From: Marinilactibacillus psychrotolerans
GTDB taxonomy: Bacteria > Bacillota > Bacilli > Lactobacillales > Carnobacteriaceae_A
Direction of reading: 5' to 3'
Assembly: GCF_900101525.1 (NCBI RefSeq)
Contig: NZ_FMZD01000020.1
Coordinates: 1-40,952, forward strand
Length of the DNA: 40,952 nucleotides
Below the pieces are notes generated by a model. The model was given only the letters and a program-made list of their open reading frames with translations, ran no database searches and had not been told where the DNA came from. Positions 1-8,284 of the stretch are shown here, in pieces (within the stretch, counting starts at the first letter, position 1; each line of letters starts with the position of its first letter). The position numbers and the translations under genes are program-made.

Positions 1-333
1 TAACCAAATCTATTTTAGAGAACGATAGCTTACTGACCTTTTATGACTTTCCCGCTTCAATCCGAAGAAGCTTGTACTCCACTAATTTGATTGAGTCTTT
101 TAACAAACAAATTAAAAAATACAGTCGGCGTAAAGAGCAATTTCAAAATGAAGAATCTATGGATCGCTTTTTAGTCTCAAATTTTGATCTGTACAACCAG
201 AAATTTTTAACTCGAAGCCACCGCGGTTTTCAACAAGCTGAAGCAGAACTTTGGGAAATGTTTGGAGAACTAGAAGAAAGATAAGTTTTTTACAGAAGGA
301 ACTTTTTATTTACACAAACTTCTTGACGCTCTC
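1..333 (+). mobile_element. IS256-family insertion sequence, right end (truncated by window edge)
   Basis: The segment contains the last part of a mutator-type (IS256 family) transposase followed by what looks like the right terminal inverted repeat at 309-333, which begins TTTACACAAACTTCTTGACG. IS256-family elements commonly end in TTTACACAA-type repeats shortly after the transposase stop. The left end lies outside the window, so the length and intactness of the element cannot be judged. It is inserted downstream of tlyA. Confidence 0.75.
3..284 (+). CDS. IS256-family (mutator-type) transposase, C-terminal fragment
   Basis: The reading frame is open from the window edge to the TAA at 282-284, so the 5' part is missing only because the window starts inside the gene. 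The visible 93 residues contain the segment PASIRRSLYSTNLIESFNKQ, which matches the conserved C-terminal signature of mutator-type DDE transposases (usually P..IRR.IYTTN.IES.N). The catalytic residues would lie upstream, outside the window. The internal TTG at 72 is not a real start because the family motif runs through it. Whether the transposase is active cannot be judged from this end. Confidence 0.85.
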   Translation, partial: TKSILENDSLLTFYDFPASIRRSLYSTNLIESFNKQIKKYSRRKEQFQNEESMDRFLVSNFDLYNQKFLTRSHRGFQQAEAELWEMFGELEER

Positions 334-348
334 AAGATTTTTCAGTTT

Positions 349-377
349 ATGCATAAATATATAGTATATTTATGCAT
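349..377. repeat. AT-rich perfect inverted repeat beyond the IS256 end
   Basis: Two 13-base arms, ATGCATAAATATA and its exact complement, flank a 3-base loop (362-364). It lies between the IS end and the tlyA stop, so it could be a weak terminator for the xseA-tlyA operon, but no clear T-run follows on the minus strand. Apart from the IS end and this hairpin I see nothing in 285-480. Confidence 0.55.
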
Positions 378-480
378 CTGTTTATTCTTTAGTATACTCT
401 ACAATACGCTTAGATAAAAGTGATATGTTGATCAATCGCAATTATTTACTAAATGAAACAGCAAGAAAAGAATTGTATAT

Positions 481-1296
481 TTAATTATTTTTCATTTTAT
501 ATTCTTCGCTATTTAAAACCTTTTCAATTACAGCTGTATTTAACTCGGTTTGAGGTTGGGTATTTTTTAAGTAAGCCAAAAACTCTATATTCCCTTTTCC
601 ACCTGTAATAGGGGAAATTGTCAGTCCACATAATGTATATTGAAGATCGTATACAAAAGTAAGTATATCTTTCAATACTCGTTTGTGTACTGCACTATCA
701 GTAATAATCCCATTTTTTCCTACTTCTTCTTTAAATGCTTCAAACTGAGGCTTAATCAATGCAACAACCTCGCCTTGAGGTTCCACTATTTTCTTTAAAA
801 CCGGCAATATGATTTTTAATGAGATGAAAGAAACATCTATCGTTGCAAATTGAGGTCTGCCTTTAGTGAAATCTTCCAATTTGCTGTGTCTGAAATTAGT
901 TTGTTCCATCACCACTACACGCTCATCATTTCGCAATTTCCATGCTAACTGATTGGTTCCAACATCTAAAGCATAAACTTGTTTAGCTCTATTTTGCAAG
1001 GCAGCATCAGTAAATCCACCTGTCGAAGAACCAATATCTAATACTATTCTATCTGCTAAATCCAATTGATAAAGATTAATTGCTTTCTCTAATTTCAACC
1101 CGCCACGGCTAACATATTTTGACTGTTTCCCTTTAATATAAAGTTCCGTACCAACTGTTAGCTTTTCACCTGAAGTAAGCACTTGTACCTCGTCACGAGT
1201 ATAGACTTTCCCGGACATAATGATTCTTTTTGCTTTTTCACCATCTTCTGCCCATCCCTGCTGAACCAGCAATTTATCAGCTCGTTGTTTCTTCAA
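481..1296 (-). CDS. tlyA: TlyA family 16S/23S rRNA (cytidine-2'-O)-methyltransferase (YqxC)
   Basis: TlyA proteins 2'-O-methylate rRNA cytidines using SAM; homologues are often labelled hemolysin A. An N-terminal S4 RNA-binding domain (about residues 1-60, KKQRADKLLVQQG) is followed by a Rossmann methyltransferase domain with the SAM motif DIGSSTGGF near residue 87. I chose the TTG start at 1294-1296 (271 aa) because AAAGGAGG lies 7 bases upstream of it; the upstream ATG at 1314 overlaps that ribosome binding site. It is the last visible gene of the xseA-xseB-ispA-tlyA run. argR and recN usually follow in Firmicutes, but here an IS256 element does. Confidence 0.9.
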   Translation of the reverse strand: MKKQRADKLLVQQGWAEDGEKAKRIIMSGKVYTRDEVQVLTSGEKLTVGTELYIKGKQSKYVSRGGLKLEKAINLYQLDLADRIVLDIGSSTGGFTDAALQNRAKQVYALDVGTNQLAWKLRNDERVVVMEQTNFRHSKLEDFTKGRPQFATIDVSFISLKIILPVLKKIVEPQGEVVALIKPQFEAFKEEVGKNGIITDSAVHKRVLKDILTFVYDLQYTLCGLTISPITGGKGNIEFLAYLKNTQPQTELNTAVIEKVLNSEEYKMKNN

Positions 1297-1340
1297 CAAT
1301 ATTCCTCCTTTCATTCAGAAATATTCGGCATTAATTTAAC

Positions 1341-2231
1341 TCATTTATGAGTATCCATGGATAAAGAGTCAATAAACGTTAAAAGTATTTCCTCATCAAA
1401 GGATGGGGTTATTTTACTGATTTTGCGGACAGTCGCCTTCGCAGCTTCTAATTCCACACTTAATTTTTCAAAAGCTTGTTCTAATCCTAGCAAAGCAGGG
1501 TACGTACTTTTTCCTAATTTATTATCTGCACCAGTTGCTTTCCCTAATTCTTTCGCATCTCCTACAACATCTAGCAAGTCATCTCGTATTTGATAAGCTA
1601 AACCGATTTTTCTTGCTACCTCTTCCAATAAAATCAATGAGGGTTTATCTGATTCAGCGATCACTCCACCGGCAAACATAGAAAAACGTAATAATTCCCC
1701 CGTTTTTCTTGCATGAATGGATTCTAATTCATCAATAGTCAAACTATTATTTTCTCCATCTATATCAGCTTGCTGCCCCCCAATCATGCCTTCATAGCCA
1801 GAACAGATTGCGAGTTCTCTGATTAGCGTTACTTTTTTCTCAGCAGAGAGTTCTCCTATAGTCATCAAATCAAAAGCTTTCGTCAACAATGCATCCCCAG
1901 CTAGGATAGCTGTTGACTCAGAATATTTAATGTGGCTAGTAGGTTTACCTCTGCGTAAGTCATCATTATCCATCGCTGGAAGATCATCGTGTATTAATGA
2001 ATAAGTATGAATATATTCCAGTGCTGCAGCTACAGGATACCCTTGTCTCAAATTTTTCCCGTATGCTTTGAGAACTGCAAGCAGCAACATCGGACGAAGT
2101 CTTTTCCCGCCTGCCATTAGCGAATATAACATAGCTTCTTCAATAATTGTTCCGCTTTTAGGTTCTATCAGATTAAGAGCATATTTTTCAAAACGATCAA
2201 ATTGATTATGATAAAATTCTTGAAAATTCAT
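1341..2231 (-). CDS. ispA: Polyprenyl (farnesyl/geranylgeranyl) diphosphate synthase
   Basis: The enzyme condenses isopentenyl diphosphate with allylic diphosphates to make short-chain prenyl diphosphates for undecaprenyl-phosphate and quinone side chains. It is cytosolic. The 296-aa length is normal. The first aspartate-rich motif DDLPAMD is at residues 82-88 and the second, DDLLD, at 217-221. GGKRLRP near residue 41 is the substrate-binding GKR region. The gene starts 4 bases after the xseB stop and its AGGAG site lies inside the end of xseB, so translation is probably coupled. The exact chain length of the product cannot be read from sequence with confidence. Confidence 0.94.
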   Translation of the reverse strand: MNFQEFYHNQFDRFEKYALNLIEPKSGTIIEEAMLYSLMAGGKRLRPMLLLAVLKAYGKNLRQGYPVAAALEYIHTYSLIHDDLPAMDNDDLRRGKPTSHIKYSESTAILAGDALLTKAFDLMTIGELSAEKKVTLIRELAICSGYEGMIGGQQADIDGENNSLTIDELESIHARKTGELLRFSMFAGGVIAESDKPSLILLEEVARKIGLAYQIRDDLLDVVGDAKELGKATGADNKLGKSTYPALLGLEQAFEKLSVELEAAKATVRKISKITPSFDEEILLTFIDSLSMDTHK

Positions 2232-2235
2232 TTAT

Positions 2236-2478
2236 TCACTCCTGTTTATCCTGATTATTTATATCCTCTTCAAAAGGCTCCTCTTCGCCATTTTCATTCA
2301 TAATCTTTGTCATTGTTTCTTCTGCTTCTAGCAACGTTTTTTTACATTGTCTGCTTAGTTTAATACCTTCTTGAAATTGATCTAACGCTTCTTCTAAAGG
2401 CACATCACCTTGTTCTAACTTAGAAACAATTTCTTCTAATTGCTTTAAAGCTGTATCAAAATTCACTTCTTTTTCCAT
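2236..2478 (-). CDS. xseB: Exodeoxyribonuclease VII small subunit
   Basis: XseB is the small helical subunit that forms exonuclease VII with XseA and degrades single-stranded DNA from both ends. The 80-aa sequence has the family core FDTALKQLEEIVSKLEQGDVPLEEALDQFQEG split over two helices, shown here only as the start FDTALKQLEEIVSKLEQGD. I start at the ATG at 2478, preceded by AAGGTGAGG; a TTG six codons upstream has no good ribosome site. It lies 27 bases after xseA in the same direction. The C-terminal tail is acidic (EEEPFEEDIN). Confidence 0.92.
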   Translation of the reverse strand: MEKEVNFDTALKQLEEIVSKLEQGDVPLEEALDQFQEGIKLSRQCKKTLLEAEETMTKIMNENGEEEPFEEDINNQDKQE

Positions 2479-2505
2479 ACTGATCCTCACCTTCAAAAAT
2501 TCGAT

Positions 2506-3843
2506 TTATTCTTTTATATCACTAACCTCTGCTGTAAATGACCCTTCAGCCATCTGTACTGAAACTTGATCAGAAACTGATAATGAATCAGTTGATTTAA
2601 TAACTTGATTGTCTTTTCTTACATACGAATAACCCCTGCCTAGAATCTTCAATGGAGACAGATGATCTAAAGATTGAATGTAGTAAGTCAATTGCTTGTC
2701 AGATTGCTGAATAAGTTGCTTTTGAGCTCTAATGAGTTGTTTTTCTAATTGATCTACATCTCTTTTATATATTCCAATTGAGTGTGTTGGATCCAGGGCT
2801 TTTAATCTTTGAGTCAATAAATTACTATCTTGATTGAATAAAAGGATTCTTTCTTTCAAGAATTGAATCAATTGTTGTTGGAGTTGGTCTACATTCTGGC
2901 TATACCCTTCATAAAGTCGCTGAGGCTGCCTAAATATATAGGAACGTTCTATTCTTTCAATTCGCTCTTTTAGCGCTACTATGTGATTCTTATAAGCCCG
3001 AAACAAGCGATGTTCTTGTTGCTCTATCTTTATTAACTCTTCTGATAAAACAGGAACCGCTAATTCTGCTGCTGCAGTAGGGGTAGCAGCTCTAATATCA
3101 GCAGCTAGGTCAGATAGGGTTGTATCTGTTTCATGTCCTACAGATGAAATAATTGGTGTCTCAGCTGCTTCTATAGCTCTTACTACAACTTCTTCATTGA
3201 ATGGCCATAAATCTTCAAATGATCCTCCACCTCTAGCAACGATGAGAACATCCAAATTATTTTTTGCATCCGCAGCCTTAATATTTTCTGCAATAGATCT
3301 AGCTGCTTTTTCTCCTTGTACTAATGTCGGAAATAAAACGAGCTGAACAGAAGGGAATCTTCTATTGACTGTCGTAATAATATCTCTGATTACTGCACCG
3401 CTTTGGCTAGTAATCACTCCAATTCTTTTAGGAAATCTGGGTAAACTTTGCTTACGAGTCTGATCAAAGACACCTTCTGCCGAAAGTCTCTTTTTTGATT
3501 CTTCATAGGCTTGATATAAAGCCCCTATTCCATCAGGCTCCATATGCTCCACATATATTTGGTAGGATCCTGTTCTTTCGTAAACGGACACTCTCCCAAT
3601 CACTAAAACACTCATACCTTCTTCAGGTTGGAATTTCAGTTTTTTAAAATCGCCGTAAAACATTACTGCTGATAGTTTTGATTGATCATCTTTCAGACTA
3701 AAATACTGATGACTATTTTTACGATTCCGATTAAAATTAGAAATTTCACCAGTCAGAAAAACTCTTTCCATATAAGGGTCATTATCAAATTTTCTTTTAA
3801 TGTATTTAGTTAACTGCGAGATAGTTAGGTACTGTTCACTCAT
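2506..3843 (-). CDS. xseA: Exodeoxyribonuclease VII large subunit
   Basis: XseA is the catalytic subunit of exonuclease VII, which acts on single-stranded DNA in repair. The 445-aa protein starts with an OB-fold (about residues 1-100). The conserved catalytic-domain blocks RIGVITSQSGAVIRDI, VARGGGSFEDLWPFNEE and SVGHETDTTLSDLAADIRAA follow, then a long coiled-coil C-terminal part. GAGGAGGG precedes the ATG. A terminator-like hairpin lies upstream, between nusB and xseA, where folD is often found in Lactobacillales; folD is absent here. Confidence 0.96.
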   Translation of the reverse strand: MSEQYLTISQLTKYIKRKFDNDPYMERVFLTGEISNFNRNRKNSHQYFSLKDDQSKLSAVMFYGDFKKLKFQPEEGMSVLVIGRVSVYERTGSYQIYVEHMEPDGIGALYQAYEESKKRLSAEGVFDQTRKQSLPRFPKRIGVITSQSGAVIRDIITTVNRRFPSVQLVLFPTLVQGEKAARSIAENIKAADAKNNLDVLIVARGGGSFEDLWPFNEEVVVRAIEAAETPIISSVGHETDTTLSDLAADIRAATPTAAAELAVPVLSEELIKIEQQEHRLFRAYKNHIVALKERIERIERSYIFRQPQRLYEGYSQNVDQLQQQLIQFLKERILLFNQDSNLLTQRLKALDPTHSIGIYKRDVDQLEKQLIRAQKQLIQQSDKQLTYYIQSLDHLSPLKILGRGYSYVRKDNQVIKSTDSLSVSDQVSVQMAEGSFTAEVSDIKE

Positions 3844-3891
3844 TTATTGCCCTCCTCTCTATAGTTGACATTTTAAAAATAGAAATAGAGC

Positions 3892-3934
3892 AAAGAAAAA
3901 GGAATGCTGATAGCTCATTGCACTCCTTTTTCTT
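3892..3934 (-). terminator. Hairpin with T-rich arm between nusB and xseA
   Basis: The arms AAAGAAAAAGGAATGC (3892-3907) and GCACTCCTTTTTCTT (3920-3934) pair with one mismatch. Read on the minus strand the 3' arm is T-rich (CCTTTTTCTTT), consistent with a factor-independent terminator or attenuator after nusB. xseA starts about 50 bases further on and no convincing promoter is visible between them, so partial read-through is likely. Confidence 0.6.
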
Positions 3935-4048
3935 CCCTCTTAATTTTGGCTTCTTTTTTAACTTACACAAAAGACTAAGCCGTAAATATTAGAAGTTAAG
4001 TTGATGTGTACATTTTGGAGTCACTACTCTTTTAGTTAGAAAATAGTT

Positions 4049-4531
4049 TTAAGATTGTGTATCAACAATGCTTTGAAGTACTCCATTAACAAATTTGCTT
4101 GCTTGCTGATCATTAAAGTCTTTTGTTAATTCAATGGCTTCATTCATTACAACGCGTTTATCTATCTCTTTTTGGTACAACAATTCATAAGCAGCTAATC
4201 TTAAAATCAGTAAATTTGTTCTTTCTAGTCTAGTCAGTGTCCAGCTTTTAAGATGCTTAGTGATTGTTTCATCTATAACACCTTCATTTTCTTTAACACC
4301 AGAGACCAGTATAGATAAATAACTGAGTGCATCTTTTACAATTTGGTTTCCATTTTTGTCTTGGGGTAATACTTGCTTCATCGCTTCTTCTAAGCTAAAT
4401 TCTTTTTTCATATCCAGTTCACTCTCTAAAGCGAACTGAATAACTTCTTCAAATGTACAATCTATATCTGTGGACAATTGGAAAAGAGACTGAAAGGCTT
4501 TTTCCCGAATCACACGCCTAACCGTTCTCAC
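4049..4531 (-). CDS. nusB: Transcription antitermination protein NusB
   Basis: NusB binds boxA RNA with NusE (ribosomal S10) and supports rRNA transcription antitermination. The 160-aa all-helical protein has the N-terminal REKAFQSLFQL and the C-terminal core VVMNEAIELTKDFNDQQASK..VNGVL typical of the family. It starts with GTG overlapping the stop of the preceding asp23-like gene (GTGA), which implies translational coupling. The yqhY-nusB pairing is conserved in Firmicutes. Confidence 0.95.
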   Translation of the reverse strand: MRTVRRVIREKAFQSLFQLSTDIDCTFEEVIQFALESELDMKKEFSLEEAMKQVLPQDKNGNQIVKDALSYLSILVSGVKENEGVIDETITKHLKSWTLTRLERTNLLILRLAAYELLYQKEIDKRVVMNEAIELTKDFNDQQASKFVNGVLQSIVDTQS

Positions 4532-4950
4532 TTTTCCTCATCTTCTTCCGATTCCAATTCAAATAGATCTTGGATATTTGTTTTTTCAGGGACAATCCCT
4601 ACAATATGAATATTTATTTCTGACAGCTCAATTTCTGTCATATGATAGACTTGCTCTCTAATGCGTTGTTGGATATCAAGCGCAACTTTTGGTACATTAA
4701 CGCCATATTTAAAATAGCAATAGACTTCTACTTTTAACCCTTCATCGTCAGATACAAGATGAACACCCTTATTATGGCTGGTTTTTCCAAATATAGATTT
4801 AAATTCTGTTGTAAACCTACCCTGCATAGCATAGACGCCATCCACTTCGTTAGCTGCTATACCCGAAATGACTTCCAGTACTTCAGGCGCAACTTCAATT
4901 TCACCATACGGATTAATATTATGTTTCGTTACATGTGTTTGTTCTACCAC
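4528..4950 (-). CDS. Asp23/Gls24 family envelope stress protein (YqhY-like)
   Basis: Asp23/Gls24 proteins are small and often abundant; some are membrane-tethered and tied to envelope stress, and YqhY of Bacillus is linked to acetyl-CoA carboxylase control. The family core runs from about residue 12 (GEIEVAPEVLEVISGIAANE, V.GVYAM) to IHIVGIVPE near the end. I start at the GTG at 4950 (140 aa), which has GAAGGAGG upstream; the ATG nine codons earlier overlaps that site. The C-terminus is strongly acidic. The gene overlaps nusB by 4 bases. The family call is firm, but the exact role is not predictable. Confidence 0.88.
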   Translation of the reverse strand: MVEQTHVTKHNINPYGEIEVAPEVLEVISGIAANEVDGVYAMQGRFTTEFKSIFGKTSHNKGVHLVSDDEGLKVEVYCYFKYGVNVPKVALDIQQRIREQVYHMTEIELSEINIHIVGIVPEKTNIQDLFELESEEDEEK

Positions 4951-4991
4951 TTTTATTCCTCCTTCTTTATTTATCATTTACATTCAATCTA

Positions 4992-5549
4992 CTAAGCACG
5001 TGATACATAAGTGCCTTCTGATGTATTCACAATTAATACATCATCTTTATTTACAAATAAAGGTACAGTTACGACTGCTCCCGTTTCCAAAGTTGCTGGT
5101 TTAGATCCACCTGAAGTGGTATCTCCACGAATTCCCGGTTCTGTTTCTACTACTTTAAGTTCTACTTTAGTAGGTAATTCTACTCCTAATACTTCATGAC
5201 CAAACATCATGATATCCACAAGCATATTTTCTTTCATATATTTTAAAGCATCGGTAATCTGTTCTTGAGGAATTTCAAGTTGTTCATATGTTTCAGAGTC
5301 CATAAATACATGCGTTCCAGCGTTATCATACAAGTACTGCATTGTCTTGTTTTCAATATGCGCAGCTTCCATCTTTTCACCAGCACGGAAAGTTTTATCT
5401 TGGACTGCTCCAGTACGCAAATTTTTTAATTTAGATCGGACAAAAGCTGCTCCCTTACCTGGTTTCACATGCTGAAATTCGATTACTCTCCAGATATTTC
5501 CATCATATTGAATTGTTAGTCCTGTTTTAAATTCATTTGTTGAAATCAT
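4992..5549 (-). CDS. efp: Elongation factor P
   Basis: EF-P binds stalled ribosomes between the P and E sites and promotes peptide bond formation at polyproline stretches. The 185-aa length is standard with three OB/KOW-like domains. The tip loop KPGKGAAF carries Lys32, the residue that is modified or acts unmodified in Firmicutes, rather than the Arg of other lineages. AGGAGG lies upstream of the ATG. A separate promoter with an extended -10 can be seen in the 165-base gap behind pepP, so efp can be expressed independently. Confidence 0.97.
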   Translation of the reverse strand: MISTNEFKTGLTIQYDGNIWRVIEFQHVKPGKGAAFVRSKLKNLRTGAVQDKTFRAGEKMEAAHIENKTMQYLYDNAGTHVFMDSETYEQLEIPQEQITDALKYMKENMLVDIMMFGHEVLGVELPTKVELKVVETEPGIRGDTTSGGSKPATLETGAVVTVPLFVNKDDVLIVNTSEGTYVSRA

Positions 5550-5631
5550 TATTTATGTTTCCTCCTAGGGTTCTTATCATTATCTATTATTGGATTGAAT
5601 TTTAATATAGATTTCCTTAAAGTATATGGTT

Positions 5632-5640
5632 ATTGTACCA
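5632..5640 (-). promoter_or_regulatory. Candidate efp promoter, extended -10
   Basis: On the minus strand the sequence reads TGGTACAAT, an extended -10 element, about 85 bases upstream of the efp start. No good -35 hexamer is seen, which is tolerated with an extended -10. Confidence 0.45.
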
Positions 5641-5714
5641 TGATTCTAGCAATATTGCTTAAATACACTGATTAAGTGTTGCTTTGTTTTAAGGTTTAGT
5701 AAAAGAAAAATCAT

Positions 5715-6776
5715 TTATAAAATAATCAATTCTTTAGAAGACTGCATTAAATTCCGGTTACCTTCTTCAGTGATTAAAAGATCGTCTTCTATTCTAACTC
5801 CACCTAAACCCGGAATATAAATGCCAGGCTCGTTAGTAATCACATTGCCAACTACTAAAGGTTGATCATTCTTAAAGTTGATTCCCGGTCCTTCGTGTAC
5901 TTCAAGCCCAATTCCGTGACCAGTCGAATGTCCGAATGCATCCCCATAACCCTGCTCAGTAATATAATTTCTTGCAATACTATCTAAGTATGCTCCGGTT
6001 ACACCTGCTTTAGCTGCTTCTGTAACTTTTTGATTAGCTTCTAAAACGATTTGATGAATTCTTTTTAGTTTCTCCCCAGGATCACCTAATGCAAAAGTAC
6101 GTGTCATATCTGAGACATAACCTTTATAATAACATCCGAAATCTATCGTAATCATATCTCCAGTTTCAATTAATTTATCGCTTGCGACACCATGAGGCAT
6201 TGCTGAACGCACCCCACTTGCTACAATTGTATCGAAAGATACACCCGAAGCACCTTTTTCACGCATGAAAAAGTCAAGTTCATTTGCAACTTTAATCTCA
6301 GACATTCCCGGTTTTATATATGATAGGATATGTTCAAACGCTGCTTCTGTAATACTGATCGCTTTTTGGATCAAATCTATTTCATTTCTATCTTTAATTT
6401 CTCTTAGTTCTTCAATAAGTGTACTTACGGGCACAAGTGAACAGTTAAATAATTCTTTTACTGATTGATAAGTAGCATATGTTACATGATTTTCTTCAAA
6501 GCCTAATCGACTGATCTTCTCATTTTTAATGATTTTCGCCACTTCATCATAAATGGAGCCTATATTTTGAATAATTTCAAATCCTTCAGCTTGTTTAGCC
6601 GCTTGCTCTGTATAACGAAAATCTGTAACAAAAAATGCTTTATCTTCTGTTATCACACTTAAGCCTGTAGTGCCAGTGAACCCTGAAGCATATTCCAGAT
6701 TATAGTTACTGGTGATAAGCAAAGCATCAATCTGTTTTTCTTTCAGTTTCTTTTGTATATTATCTACTCGTGACAT
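5715..6776 (-). CDS. Xaa-Pro aminopeptidase-like M24 metallopeptidase (YqhT-like)
   Basis: It is a cytosolic two-metal 'pita-bread' peptidase that removes N-terminal residues before proline. The 353-aa protein has a creatinase-like N-terminal domain (about 1-125) and an M24 catalytic domain. All five metal ligands are visible: D212, D223, H287, E316 and E330, in the blocks ITIDFG, YVSDMTRTF, HSTGHGIGL, NEPGIYIP and GVRIEDD. The position directly upstream of efp is conserved in Bacillus (yqhT-efp). The start is the ATG preceded by a weak AGGGTG. A second M24 protein, PepQ, is encoded at 21984-23084. Confidence 0.92.
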   Translation of the reverse strand: MSRVDNIQKKLKEKQIDALLITSNYNLEYASGFTGTTGLSVITEDKAFFVTDFRYTEQAAKQAEGFEIIQNIGSIYDEVAKIIKNEKISRLGFEENHVTYATYQSVKELFNCSLVPVSTLIEELREIKDRNEIDLIQKAISITEAAFEHILSYIKPGMSEIKVANELDFFMREKGASGVSFDTIVASGVRSAMPHGVASDKLIETGDMITIDFGCYYKGYVSDMTRTFALGDPGEKLKRIHQIVLEANQKVTEAAKAGVTGAYLDSIARNYITEQGYGDAFGHSTGHGIGLEVHEGPGINFKNDQPLVVGNVITNEPGIYIPGLGGVRIEDDLLITEEGNRNLMQSSKELIIL

Positions 6777-6904
6777 CTAAACACCCTATCTATTAAATAT
6801 CTCTTCTCCATATCAGCATGGATCATCCCTATACTTTCATCCGTTCGTTCCATAATAAAAATGAATAAATGCAGTGGACAGCAAGAGTTGTCTTTACCTC
6901 TTTC

Positions 6905-6913
6905 ATTATAACA
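6905..6913 (-). promoter_or_regulatory. Candidate pepP promoter, extended -10
   Basis: The minus strand reads TGTTATAAT here, a full consensus -10 with the TG extension. It would give a leader of about 120 nt before the peptidase start. The 375-base gap 6777-7151 otherwise holds only this promoter and the hairpin at 7082-7124. Confidence 0.5.
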
Positions 6914-7081
6914 AACCATCGAAAAAAAAGAAACGTAACTATGCATTCACTATGCGTTTATCGTCCTTCTAAACTTTTTCACTTTTTAATTTTACTTTTT
7001 TATAGAGGGTTTCGGATTAAAGGATATAGTGTTTTGCTGATTATAATAAGTATATTGTCACAAACAACTATTTTCTATGTA

Positions 7082-7124
7082 TTGAAGAGATTAGTCGGTT
7101 TTTTTATAAACTAATCCTCTTCAA
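7082..7124. terminator. Hairpin downstream of comGG
   Basis: The arms TTGAAGAGATTAGT and ACTAATCCTCTTCAA pair with one bulged base around a loop containing a T7 run. It follows the comGG stop by 28 bases. On the minus strand there is no good T-tract after the stem, so termination there is plausible but unproven. Confidence 0.45.
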
Positions 7125-7151
7125 AAGCTTTTTTTATAGTATTGAAGGTTC

Positions 7152-7490
7152 TTACTCTCTTTTATCTAAGACATACTCTTCTGTGAGTGTATATTTTATA
7201 TCCGCCAATGATACTTCCAACAAGCACCTCTTATCTGATTGTTTACTAATCTTGACTTCTCCTTTATTAAATTTAATTTTACCATTTTTCAACTTCTGAC
7301 TGTCTTCAAATTCTTTAGTCAAAATTGTCTCTGTCATAGAAATCATACTTCTGGCTTCATAACTATAGTGTATTTGATTTAGTTGAGTGACTTGCGTACT
7401 TATAACTCTAGAGATTCCCCCGATCAGCATGGCGGTTACTGAGACAAATAGCAAAGTTGAGATTAGAATACTTCCTTCTTCATTTTTCAT
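7152..7490 (-). CDS. comGG: Late competence protein ComGG-like
   Basis: This is the last gene of the comG operon and encodes a minor component of the DNA-uptake pseudopilus. The protein is 112 aa from the ATG at 7490, which has AGGAG/GCAGG upstream; an ATG six codons earlier lies in that site. A single hydrophobic N-terminal segment (GSILISTLLFVSVTAMLIGG) follows a short charged leader, MKNEEG. As usual for ComGG it lacks a full prepilin peptidase motif, though EEG before SILI resembles one. Assignment rests mostly on size, topology and operon position. It overlaps comGF by 11 bases. Confidence 0.75.
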   Translation of the reverse strand: MKNEEGSILISTLLFVSVTAMLIGGISRVISTQVTQLNQIHYSYEARSMISMTETILTKEFEDSQKLKNGKIKFNKGEVKISKQSDKRCLLEVSLADIKYTLTEEYVLDKRE

Positions 7491-7980
7491 TAGATACCTG
7501 CTCCTCATCTTCTTTCAAGGGTAACGCGAGTCCTGCAGTATAAGATTCTCCATTTTGAAATGTGGCGGATATCCATATTTGACCTGTGTTATTTTCCATG
7601 TGTATTTCTTTCAGCTGAGTCAAAACAGGTTGATGACCTGCTCCTCCTAGCCTTCTTCTAATCAACTTATAGTATCTTTCATATGTTATTCTTTCGGTTT
7701 TCCCGTCTTCACTGGGTCTTTCAACTACAATTCTCTCTGAACTCATATGAATAAGCTGACCTTCTCTAAGATCATATTCAATTTGATTCAAGAAAAGGTG
7801 CCATTCTATTTGCCGATCTGCCTTTATTTCCTGTTGTATTCTGGATGACTGCTCAACAAAATTGGAGAGGAGTAATACCCCTAAACTTAAAAGGCTTATG
7901 GCAACCATTACTTCAAGCAACGTAAATCCGTCGTCATTCGTTCCAATTGACAGATAAGATTTCCAGCTTTTTCTCTTCAA
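7480..7980 (-). CDS. comGF: Competence pseudopilin ComGF
   Basis: A minor pseudopilin of the DNA-uptake apparatus. I start at the TTG at 7980 (166 aa) because GGAGGGGG lies 9 bases upstream; the ATG at 8007 overlaps that site. The leader is followed by DDGFTLLEVMVAISLLSLGV, a type IV prepilin motif with cleavage expected after G and the conserved Glu at +5. The C-terminal part has the ComGF-type block ITYERYYKLIRR and GGAGHQPVL. The start lies inside the end of comGE (47-base overlap). Confidence 0.85.
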   Translation of the reverse strand: MKRKSWKSYLSIGTNDDGFTLLEVMVAISLLSLGVLLLSNFVEQSSRIQQEIKADRQIEWHLFLNQIEYDLREGQLIHMSSERIVVERPSEDGKTERITYERYYKLIRRRLGGAGHQPVLTQLKEIHMENNTGQIWISATFQNGESYTAGLALPLKEDEEQVSNEK

Positions 7981-8284
7981 TCTGGTCCCCCTCCACTTTA
8001 ATGGCATTCTTGGTTTCTACTACCTCTAACGTTTGATGAAAAGATTGATAGGATTTGGAAAAGGTTGTCCTTCTTTGCCAAACTTTTGAAGCATCATATA
8101 AAGCCCTATCAAACTCTATCTCAATTCTCTCCATTTCTAGATAAGATACTAGGTTTACTGTCAGCGGAATAGAAAATAGCAGGATAAATGTCAACAAACT
8201 CATGCTTACTAGACTCTCCAACAATATAAATCCATTTTGTTTAATAAAAAGTTCAAATTTCTTCCGACAATTCAAATCGTCCAC
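7934..8284 (-). CDS. comGE: Competence pseudopilin ComGE-like
   Basis: This 116-aa protein has a short basic leader and the prepilin-like motif QNGFILLESLVSMSLL near residue 16, followed by a hydrophobic helix. The sequence beyond the helix is poorly conserved in this family, so the name comes from motif and operon position. The GTG start at 8284 has its AGGA very close; a TTG three codons later (8275) has better spacing and may be the real start. It overlaps comGD by 32 bases and comGF by 47. Confidence 0.75.
   Translation of the reverse strand: MDDLNCRKKFELFIKQNGFILLESLVSMSLLTFILLFSIPLTVNLVSYLEMERIEIEFDRALYDASKVWQRRTTFSKSYQSFHQTLEVVETKNAIKVEGDQIEEKKLEILSVNWNE

Noticed and set aside
6764-6946. 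Short minus-strand frame overlapping the pepP start, including a 29-codon ATG subset
   Set aside because: No ribosome binding site, overlaps the pepP promoter and start, and the composition does not look like protein.
6869-7114. 81-codon plus-strand frame in the pepP-comGG gap
   Set aside because: It starts at TTG-type codons without a ribosome site, runs through the pepP promoter and the comGG hairpin, and its apparent hydrophobicity comes from T-rich DNA.
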